Positions 44,401-56,400 of a DNA stretch of 64,000 bases are shown in pieces. The notes beneath the pieces are model-generated. The model saw only the letters and a program-made list of their open reading frames with translations. It was not told where the DNA came from and searched no databases. Source of the stretch: Aporrectodea caliginosa (lineage: Eukaryota > Annelida > Clitellata > Crassiclitellata > Lumbricidae); assembly GCA_020284085.1 (NCBI GenBank), contig JACEVL010000110.1, forward strand, positions 682,501 to 746,500. Direction: 5' to 3'. Both the position numbers and the translations under genes were made by a program. Positions within the stretch are counted from its first letter, which is position 1, and every line of letters begins with the position of its first letter.

Positions 44401-47400
44401 AATTGTGAGTGACGGACTTGCTCAAGGTCCATAAACAGTAACCATCTCAGACGAGGTTCACACTCAATACTCTCTGCGTTACATGCCCAGTGAACTACCA
44501 TGACCCACACCGTGTTTACATAGTAAGACAGACAAATACGGCTTCAATATATTTCCATGCAAAGATGCTCCCAAAACATTTAAGCTGCCCAATGTCTAGT
44601 ACACAAACTCATACCAATTTGTAATTCCATCGTTCATTATAGTTCACAGTACGAAAGACTTCCACACCCGGATAGTCCCTTTGCAGTAGGGCCAGATAAG
44701 CAGCAACAATCTATAAATGTACAAGCACAGCTGCATTTATAATTCGAGAATGTTTCTGCTTACTTTAAACGCGTCTGCATATTAAACACAATCTCCAGCT
44801 CGACAGACATAATTTGCATAAAGACATACTTGTCATCCCTTTAAAACTCGAACATCAGTTATGCTAGTGAGTAGCGCTTTTCTGAGGTACCTATGGAGAT
44901 GAAGAGCAGTCTCTTGAGCTAGCCTGAGAGGCAACCATGGGCATGAAGCGTTAGTGACTTCGTTTTCTTTTTTTCATTTTCCTCGGCATATGAAGGCAGC
45001 TGGCCAGTCCTCTCCCTCGCCGTCTCATCTACCCACCGACAGTGTGTGGTCAGTGTACTCATTATAGCTCAGTTTGCTATGGGAACAGGTAGTGGGAAAC
45101 GATCCCACATCTGTGCTGATCTTCTGCTCATCGTGCCAGAGTGTTACATTACCCTACACCTTCCCCGTGGTAGCCAATTGGTACGATTGCGTGCTTTGTA
45201 ACATGGATAGCACAGGTTAGATTCTCCTCCCGATTAGGTTACTATGAAGGGACCTTGAAAATGTCCTTCCTTCACAATTACTCAGCACCATCGATTGATG
45301 CTTGGTCCGTAGATAGTGGCACCAACTAATACAAACAAACAACTGAAGACAGCGGCCGATAAAAACATTTTGAATCACCTCGTTAACTTAACCAACCATA
45401 CGATATCATTACGAGCTCAAAATAGTTACCATATCATCAGGGTGTCTGCCTAATTTCAGCGTGTCGAAATTCTCTTGGTATACATGTATTCCATTGATAT
45501 CTTTATAGGCTGCGTTGAGCGATACCTCAGGAACATCCGACATCTTGGGTTCCTCCATGATGATTTTTTGCAAGTCCTTCCAACTTTCAGCCTTAAAACA
45601 GTAAAAGGACCGCAAATTTATACTCTAAACGAAATAAAAAGAGATCAATCTTGTAATCAATTAATATGAGATTAGCTTAATTATGATAATTATTATTATA
45701 ATTATGCTTAGAATAACAATTTAACCGAGTTCAACAGTTATAGCAACAAGAAGATGAGGAGGAGAACACTAATTCTAGTGACATTATTACAGCTGGGAAG
45801 CACCATAGCCATGTGGTTAGCATGCTGGACTGTAAATCAGTGGTGTAACAAAGGGGGCAGAGGGGGCAGCCGCCCCAGGGCGCAGCACTAGGAGGGGATG
45901 CAAAATTAGCTTTCAGTGGTACACAGTACTATGACAAGAACGATTAAAAGTCAACAAGAAAATTAAAAGGGGGCGAGTCACCAACCCTTGCCCCTGGGCG
46001 CTGAAACCCTTTGTTACGCCACTGCTGTAAATCAGAAGGTCGGGGTTCAAATCCCAGCCAGGGTAGAAATCTGCATGTGCTTCACTTGTGCCCCTACCCA
46101 ACTCATCTATAATGAGTACTTTGACTGTGTCAGTGGGAAGATTAGGCTGTGATGGGAAGGACTGGCCAACCGCCCTCATATGCGGAGACCAAGAAAAGTG
46201 AGGTCAATAGAACTTTTTACCTATGGATGCTACATGTTTACCTTAAGAGCCTGCTCTTCTTCTAAAGAGCTGTAATATGCCAAAAATAATCTTTGTCGGC
46301 GGCAACGGCCTATGTTGTCATAAACTGCCGTTAAACTCTGGATCCAATCTTCTTCTATTATAATGGATTGAAATTGTGAATAGAAATAATGGAAGAGTAG
46401 GTGTAAAAACCTGTGCACTCATTTTACAGCCACGTTTGCCAATGAATCAAATTCTTAATAAAATTATATCATCCATCTATCTGCCCCGGTGGGATTCTAA
46501 CCCCGAACCTTGGGGTTGAAAGTCCAGTGCATCAATCAGACACAATTATTAATTGACTACAAAACCGTACCTGACACAAATATTAAAAATCTGAAGGGAA
46601 ACTTCCTCTACGAGACCCTGCATTTTAAAACACACAAAAAAGTCATAAAACATCAAGTCAAGTATTTTTTAAATAAAAATTTCAAGAACTGCATTCACTA
46701 CTTAACGTAAAGCGGGACTTTCATTACAAATTAACGGGCATCACTTACAGCAAATAAAGGCTACGTCGCACCCCTGTGTAGCAGGAAGAGCTGATTTCCT
46801 TGAAGTAATTACCAACAAATATAAAAATATTATTTCGAAATGATTTTAATAACTATTACCATGGATCAAAATACAGTAAGTGATTACCGCATCATCTGGT
46901 CCATTTGATGACTTTACCATGCAGCTTTCGAAAACTTCATCCAAGTCTTTCTGCACGTCCTCACACTCATCAGTCTTGACAAAACGCAGAATAAAGAAAT
47001 GCAGACCTTAAAATTTCAGACACAGGTAACAACAGCTGGCACGAGTTTTAAATAAAAGCATAATTCCAGCAGACTGCATCACAATGAATAGCAACCAAGG
47101 TTTTACGACAATTCAAGACCATTTGCCTTTAATTCCTGCTCATTAAGCTATCGGTCTTTCCATTTTGCTCCCACATCAATTACCACTAGTACATAATTTT
47201 TATTGCCATTTTATAACTGTAACGTACTGATTTTGAGTAAATAATTGGGCCTTGACAAACGACTGAACAAAATGAAAATTACATATCTGCACTAATTGCC
47301 ACTAATATGATGATGATGATAAAGAAATGATGAGGACAACGAAGAAATTGTGATAATGATGAAGAAATGATTGATTGAAGAAATGATGATGAAAAATGAT

Positions 47401-50400
47401 GATGAAGAAATGATTGATGATGAAGAATTGATGATGATGACAAAGAAGAAATGATGATTGATGAAGAAATTATGATGATGTTGGCAATGATGATGATTGA
47501 TGATGAAGTACTAATGATGATAAAAAAATAATGATGTAATGATGATCGATGAATCAATGATGCTATTGCACAGCAATCACATCAGAGGTTACACAGTCTG
47601 CAGTCATTCAACTATACCTCTTCAGCAGTTCCCTCCACCACAGTTTCCATAGGCAAGCTACAACATATAAGCTGCAAGGAGACATCCTTTTCAGCTAGGT
47701 ATTCTATAGACGTTGGAAAGATTCGCTGTTCTTCTGCATCTTCTTTAAGGTTGAACTCTATTGTTAGCATAGGATCGTCCTGCTCGGACTCCAGAGTCGA
47801 ATGTGACGAGTCATTCTTGTCACAATCCGATAGTGACGTTTCCCTTTTGTCAATTTTGCCTTCTTTCCGGATTTCGCACATTTCGTCATCGAAGGGACGT
47901 TTTTGTGGTTGCCCTTCACAGCTTGGCACAACGACAGATGCTGACAATGTACCCAGTGCAGATGTTTCTGCATCTAAAATTAAAGCAATACTGCTACCCA
48001 ATTATTTCATTTCATACATGATTAAATACACAAACATATAAAGCATCTTGCTGTGGGCTTGTTAACACTTTAACAATGAGCGTGTACTAAGTGACTGGGA
48101 AACCAATGCAGATCGTCTTTAAAATGTTAAGGGCTTCTCAAACGTACTGACAATCATGATGGCAATTAATTTCAAAGAACTTCAAAAGGCCAGAAATAAC
48201 ACATAACTGTATTGCCTGTTTTAAAAAGTTAAACGTGTACTTTAGTGTGGCCCAAACTTGCACGGCGAAATTTTTTTGTTGAAACTTGCTGCTCCACAAG
48301 GCTGCCCTTGTTCCACTTGACAAGAAGACTATGTGGTGAAAAAATTGAAGAGATCTGAGCATGTTTAGAGGTCGCGCCATTTTGACAATTTTTTTAGAAA
48401 TCGCAAAAACCGCACGTCGCGTTTTAATAGCTACATTATAAATTAGGATTAACACCATGAACTCCAAACACCTTCTTTCTAAATCATAATCTAGATGTTT
48501 ACTATTGTAAATTGAAGAACAATAAGCTTACTTACGAATAAAAGAGCTTGTTTTCAAGTTCTAATTGTCTTTAGAAAATGGTTGCTGAATTAGAGGTAGG
48601 CCTAATCTATAAATTTTGCATGCTAAATTATAGACTAAAGTATTCATATGAATTCGTTTAATTTACAATTGGATTGTTCACTATTGCTCCTCATACCGCT
48701 AAATTTGCATGATTAAAGTATTTTTTTATTTGTGAAGCACTCCTTAACTGTGAAATACAACGCATGCCTTTTCACTTTTTATAATAAACGCTTATATGTA
48801 GCAAAAACAGCAGCTATCATGGCATCAACCAGGAGTTCTCCACAATTTTGGCTGTTAGGGATGCCTAACAAGGACATTTTTGGGTCTGGACTACCAACAA
48901 ATGGGGCTATGTTTCATCACCAAAATGAGTGATTCGGGTGTTAGCTAGCTGCGGAAGGTGTATGACGGTTACAGTCTGCTGAAGAAGAATAGACTTAAAT
49001 TCAAGATTTCTGCCGACTCAAAGAGGAACAGTTTAAGGTCGATTTAAATTAACTATTTGACATCTCACAGAAAGATGCAATGACTTTGATGATAAGTCAA
49101 GAGGACAAGCTCCTTCTAAAAATGAGAAAAAAAGATCCTTTAAGTTTGTTGCCAAAATCTTGACGAACAGAGAGACTCACAAGAATTTCAGCGGCGCTCA
49201 AGACTTAGTGGCAGTTCGAAAGTAAGAGTAAGTAGCCGACCAATTGCAACTAAGTAGTGTTGTTACAATTCAGTGATTTGAAGCTTCTTGCATAGTTCCT
49301 TCAATACTCAGACCGTGTCATCAAAGAAATAGCAGTGGAAGCATTCAGTCGTCTTCTCTGGTATTTCACCGTGCACTCTGTGCCACTTGCTTTGTTTGAT
49401 GAGAAAACAGTGAAACATTAAGGCCACTATGGTGAAAACCTTACTTACCCACCTAATCATCTATCCACGAAACGGCTGGACAGGAGATCCTTTGACCACC
49501 GCACTACACTGAAGGCGTATGTCACAAGGAGTTCTTTAAAACTGCTTGGTCGTCTTACTATCAATGGTCAAGAACAAGCCAAACATTTCCTATCGAAGCT
49601 TTCTGCTCTCTGACCATTGAACCCTACAAGGGCCTACATTCCAGTCGATGAAGCCTAATGTCAAACTTTTGATGTAGTCAATGACTGTGCAGAACGTGGA
49701 GTGGCTCTGATCTTGTCTCACAATGATGTACTAACTCAGGATGAGTCACAGAAACAATACTTGCTGCAACTTGACTCCAGTCATCGCACAATAATTTCTT
49801 TTCCGACAAGAGCAAAATGAAATAATCGCGGTTTTCGCGTTTTCCGGCACTTCAATGACGGTTATTTATGCAGACTGGAAAACTACTTTCATAATAAAAA
49901 ATTATATTGCATTACAAATTATTTGCATTTAATGCACTCTGACTAAGCAGTAACACTGTGGTATATATTTTTTATTAGGCTGTTCAACGTTCAAAATAAT
50001 GACTGCCTTGAAATTCAAAATGATACATGTCTTTTGACGTTTCATACTATATAGTGTAAAAGTCTGCAAAAGGCGCGACCTCTAAATATAGTTCAATCTG
50101 TCCAAAATTTTACATACAGGGTTATATTTTCATGTGTAACAAGGGCAGCCTTGTGGAGCCAAACATTTCCACCTTTTTTTGTTTTGGGCCACCCTAGTGT
50201 ACTTACATAACTCTGAGCAGTTGCGCTGACAGTAGTAAGTGTTTGTAGAGCATCCTAAAAGTAGGTAGCTACTGACGATTCTATAGAAATTGTCGTAATT
50301 ACAGTTACAGTTACAAAGAATAAAACCTGTCCCAACTGGTTTAAACTTCAGAATATTTTTATAACCTGCAAATGCCATCAACTCCTTTCGAAAACGCTCA

Positions 50401-53400
50401 GTCAGCTGAGAATTCTTCTCGAACAATTTCAGTTTGTTGATCAGCTGATCTAGTTCCCAAGCTTTGTTAACTGGCCAACTCAGCTGCCAAGTTTCTTAAA
50501 AGAAAAGATACATTCTCACAAACAGGAATTTCCTTGCCCACTAATCAATAATTCTTAAGTAATATTTTGTAAGTAAAAGACTGAATCATTACGCTATTTT
50601 ATTATATGTATTACACCAGAATTACCACATAATGTAGCCTATGTACAGTAAAGCAGTGGCTTTCAAACTTTACTTTTATTGTCCATCAGGTAAAAAAATG
50701 AATGTTGTCATACCACCAGCGAGGGTCAGATCAAAAACAACAGGCAAATGCGAAGTCCCCTTTGCAATTATTTTTTAAGGGACACATCGTAAGTTCTCTT
50801 GCTTGATCTGGAGCGAGTATTTAATAGAGTTGTAGGTAGACAAATTTAAAAATTAATATACAGGGTGGGCCAGAAGTATTTGTTCAACTTTGAAGGCCTA
50901 TAACTTAGGCAGTTTAGCAAGTAAGTGTATGCTTAATGCATCAAATTAAAGGTTGTTATATCAGCTATAAGTCCGACAAATTTCATTATGGTAGCTTGCA
51001 CTACGCGCCATATAATTATTGTGTACCGCACCTACCTTGTTTTCTGACGTAAACAATAATTTAATCATGGCGCCGTTAACAGAAGATGACAGGACTTTGA
51101 TTCGAATTTTAAGAATTGAAAAACATTTAAATGCATATCAAATGATGAATGAATTTCCTGCTAGAAACTGGAGTAAAAACAATCTCAACCGATTAATTAG
51201 ACAAATTGACGCGAGTGCAAGTTCTAAACGTAAACCTGTTACTGGCCGTCCTCGTTCGGCACGTACCGCTGACAACATCGCTCGTGTAGCTGAATTGATC
51301 TGTAGCCAAGAGGATAATCCAGGCACAAGCAAAAGTCCTCGTGAGATTGAGCGCGAGACAGGAATATCGCGAAGCAGCGTACGGCGTATTGCTAAGAAAG
51401 ATTTAAATTTAAACATTTTCCGTCGTCATGAGGTTCAACAACTGTCAGATGCCGATACTGTAAAACGATTGAATGCCTGCAAGCGACTCAAACTGCGCAT
51501 GACACCAGAGAAGATCAACAAAACTTGGTTCTCTGACGAGAAAATATTCACTGTCCAAACACCAACAAACAGTCAAAACGACCGTGTCTATGCAAGTGTT
51601 AATCACAAACATGATGTCACACCAGCTCGACTTCTGAAAGGCCGTAAACACTTTACTCAAAGCGTCATGGTTTCAGTGGCTGTCTCCAATCTCGGCAAAA
51701 CTGCTCCATTCTTTGTGACACCCAAGGCCAAAGTGAACAGCGTGTACTACTGTGATGAGGTACTTGGACGTGGATTACTGCCAGATATGCGTTTGAAGTC
51801 TGGAAATGATTTCGTTTTTCAGCAAGACGGAGCTCCCGCTCATCATTCTCGTCATACCGTGGAGTTTTTGAACGCGAACGTTCCTGAGTTCATCGAACCA
51901 CATAACTGGCCGCCTAATAGCCCTGACTTAAACCCCGTTGATTACTCGATCTGGGGTGCTTTGCAGCAACGGGTTTATCGTGAACGGATAGTAAACGTCG
52001 AGCATCTGAAGCGCGTCATCACTCGTTGCTGGACTGAGCTCAGCTAGGAACTCAATGGAGCCATAGATCAATGGGCACGTCGCATTGATGCAGTCATTCG
52101 AGCTCGTGGAAGACACATTGAATATTTATTTGATTAAATAATTCTTGGATTTCTTAATAGCTATCAATAATGCAAACTTGCAAAGACTAACTTTCCCAGT
52201 ATTGTGTTTTGCAAGATAGACGAATTAAAATCATTGTAAACTGATACATATTCAGTACAGTAGTTTTACGCAATTATTATTAAAGCTAAAAATGTAAATT
52301 TTTGAGCAGTTGTAGCTGATATAACAACCTTTAATTTGATGCATTAAGCATACACTTACTTGCTAAACTGCCTAAGTTATAGGCCTTCAAAGTTGAACAA
52401 ATACTTCTGGCCCACCCTGTATAATTTCAAGAATGTAGTCATATCAACAAAAAGGGAAAATAAAGTTACTATTAGAAAGTGCTAATGTGAGCTAGAATTT
52501 AAAGTAAAAGCACATGGTGGACATAGAATAGCTAATCAAAGAAAGATGGGCAGTTTATGTGTTTTTTCTGGCCTTTTGAAGTTCTTTGAAAATTTAATTT
52601 TGTTGTGAATTTTTCGCGTACCACTTAGCGACACCTGGTGTATCACTAGTGGTACATGTACCACGTTGGAAAACTGCTGCAGTAAAGTAAAGCTCTCATA
52701 TCCCATAATTTGTTCCAATGTTTACCTATAGATTCTACTCATATATTGTCTAGCACGAATCCAAACAAACTTAGGCTAAATTCAAACCATCACCCAAAGG
52801 GTCATTTTAGAGTAGTTTTAAGTGGACTTTCATGACAAAGAATGCAATTTACCAACAGTCACGATGAGCTTATTCTTCAGCTGACTATCGAGTTTTAAGG
52901 AGTTGGAGAGCAGATGGCCTTTGATTCGTTTGTATTGCTCCTTCATATCCCAGTCTTTGTATTGCTCAACCGAGTCTTGGTGTCTTGGCGTCACTAAAGT
53001 CGACTCAGGCTCTCGACTCTTTACCTACAGAAACTCCATGACATTACAGTCAACAGAAACTCAATCATAACCTTTCACTCAAAATTTCAAAAGCGCTACT
53101 TTAAAACTAAGCGTGGGGCACTAGCTTATTCAAGAGCATTGCATCATGTCCGAGGGATTGTCCAGAGACCGATGTCCAGTGGAGGCCGGACTCCGGTGCC
53201 AGAGAGATAAGAGACAGGAGGCAGAGCAGCTGCTAAGGTGGGTTCGTTGAGGACGAGAAAGCTTGGAAGGGGGAAGATAAACTCAAGCCTTTAGTTCAAC
53301 AACACACACATTATTTACAACCATCACAACAAATTCATCAAAAGCCAATTCTCATTCTCAGCCAATTCTCAGGTGCCAAGATAAATTCCTAAGTAAGTAA

Positions 53401-56400
53401 GCCATTTATTGACAGAGCATCAAATACCATAAGATCACAGTACAAATTCAAGAAAAAAAAACAAGTCCAGTAGATGAATGCACATATCAAAAGGTCTATC
53501 CAAAAGGGTCATATGGACCCGCTGCGACTGGATCGACCTTTTTCTGGATAATATTTGGCAGTAGTGACAGTGCAAAAAACAAAGTGCATTGTGTGAGAGT
53601 ATGGTACACAAATCACAAAATAACTGAAAGTTTAAGTCTTAACATACCGTACAGAGATCAAGCAGTCTTTAAATTTTTTCTTCAACAGATTAAGGGTGGG
53701 AAGATGCTTAACATCATTGGGAATATTGTTCCAAATCGAAGGGCCAGAACATTTTATCGAAAACAATTTCGTTCTAGTATGAGCAATGTCAGTACGGTAA
53801 TTTAACAAGGTTCTAGTGTAATGATCATGTACAGCAGTTCCCTGATAAAAATAATCAACAAACGTACTAGGCAACAATCTGTGATGATAGCGAAACATGA
53901 ATAAACCAATTTGAAACTTATTTATATCTGCTAATCGAAGTATATTATAGGTTTGAAAAATAGGTTTGGTACTGGCACACCAGTGCAACATGAAAATCAT
54001 TCGAATGGCACGTTTTTGTAGAATCTCCAAGTCTTTCAAATAAGAAGTATAATTTGCAGCCCAACATATGTTGCAGTATGACAAATAGGGGAAAATTAAA
54101 GAATAATATAAGCTTTGTAGAGTAGTTTTATTTAGACAGTGACGAATCCTTGACAGTATGCTGATATTCTTGGCTAATTTCTTAGATATTTGCATAATGT
54201 GTTCTTTCCAAGTGAGGTGCTGGTCCAGATACACACCTAAAAATTTACATGACTCGGTCTGCATAATTTGTTTGCCATCTAAATTTTGTAAGCCTATAAT
54301 TATAAGCTGGCAGCAGTTTACGGCGGGATCGAAACAGAATAAATTTTGTTTTATCAATATTTAGCGACAATTTATTAGCTCTAAACCAGGAAGAAATGGT
54401 GGTTAGCTCATGATTGGCTCTTTCAAACAGTGATTCTACTGATTTATCAGATATAAAAACATTTGTGTCATCCGCAAACAGTATGTAGTGAAATATTTTG
54501 GAGGTAGCTGCAAGGTCGTTTACATATATTAGAAATAATAATGGCCCCAGAATTGAGCCCTGTGGTACCCCACAATTTATGGGTTTGCTAATAGATAACT
54601 GACCCTTAAAATAAACATATTGTGATCTGTTGTTAAGAAACTCGGAAAACCATGCACTACTTACACCTCTGATACCATAGTGATTAAGTTTTTCTAATAG
54701 GATTTTGTGGTTTACTGTGTCAAAGGCTTTGGAGAGATCAAAAAAAATTCCTAGAGAAAATTCACGGTTATCTATGGATTCCAGGATTTTACATTGTATT
54801 TCCAAAAGTGCCATATATGTTGAATGTTGTTTTCGAAAGCCATACTGATTAGGCGATAAAACATTCATCTTAAGAAAATAATCCATCACTCTGTTATACA
54901 TGATTTTTTCGAAGAATTTAGAAAAATATGGTAGTATAGAGATGGGTATGAAGTTACTTATTTTATTTCTTTCACCCGATTTATAAAGAGGTACGACTTT
55001 AGCAATTTTTATTTCTGCTGGGATGATGCCCGTAGAAAATGAACTATTTATGATTTGAGCCATATGTTTCACAAGTTACTTTAAGTTCCATATAGCCATC
55101 AAAAAAGAGGCCCAATAGCGAAAACAGTGGCGACGTCGGACATTTGAACCTGCCTAAGAGGCAGAGAAACAGAAGAAGAAGATTGCCATCAGGGAGGCTC
55201 GAACCCATACTTTCCGGGTTACAAGGTCAACGCTCAGCCAATGTACCCCATCCAGCTAGCAAAGTTAAAACTTATTATAAATTCAATGACATGATCAGAC
55301 ACCTGCACTGAACAGCTACAACCATCCTTGACTCACTTCTGTCGAACACATCCGCATTTTCGCCTGGCCAACCAGAAACTTGACAATTTCCATCAAAGCC
55401 GACTTATTTTTCTTGTCGTTGTTGGGATCCGCAAACAGAAGCTCAGCCGGCCAGTACTCTGGTTTCTTCTCAGTCATCCAGGATAGATTGCCTAAACAAA
55501 ATCAGATATAAAAACCTCCAATTATTAAGCGATAGATATCTTTACACGTAACCCTATTTTAACACAAAATAGAACATTATAGCATGTAATGTACGAAGTA
55601 TGGGTTCAATCCTCCTCCCGAGATTGTTATTTTGTAGGGACCTTCAGCAAGTCCTCCTTCACTCACAATTGCTCAGCACCATTGATTGATGCTTGGTCAT
55701 TAGATAGAAACACTAAATAAATACATAATAGTAATAATAATAATAATAACAACAATAACAAAAATAAGAATCCAGCGGTTCAACGCTATCGCGTGCCTGG
55801 GTTCGATGAGGCCCTAGAACCTTTATTTTAAGAACCATGATTTTAAGAACTCTGATTAAAATAAGAATAATAATAATAATTTAAAATAATAATTTATAAT
55901 AACAATAACAATAATAAAAATGTCTTCCTGAATAATAGTTACTTGTTGAAATTTTAAAACAGCTGTAGGATTATTTGCATGCATACATCAGAAAAAAAGC
56001 CAATGCAAACATGAGAAAAATTTCAAGCAAGTACAAAATCTCCCAACCAACCTGGACAGTTTTCAATCACCATTCGACAAGATCTTATAAAAGCACGCTG
56101 TTCGCCGACAGGTGCATGTGACACCACATCATTTCCGAATCTCTCGATGAATTCTGTCACGTCTTTCCAAGCCTTATTCAGAGCTGAAGAAACACATGTT
56201 AAAAACTTGTAAATTCAGCCGTGACACAGTTTCAAAGTAAGCACACAGAACTTTTGATTTGCATACCATCAACTACACCAGTGTGCCGGTCAGATACACC
56301 ATGTGTGGGTCAAATACACTATAAATGTGTTGGTTTGCTACACCATGTGTGGGTCAACTACACTAATGTGTTGGTTTGCTACACCATGTGTTGGTTTGCT

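Noticed and set aside
48138..48467. 109-codon minus-strand ORF as a gene
   Set aside because: It covers the left terminus of the hAT-like element at 48243 and has no recognisable domain.
51019..51066. Upstream extension of the mariner transposase before the ATG at 51067
   Set aside because: The first codon would not be ATG; MAPLTEDDRTLI at 51067 fits the family start.
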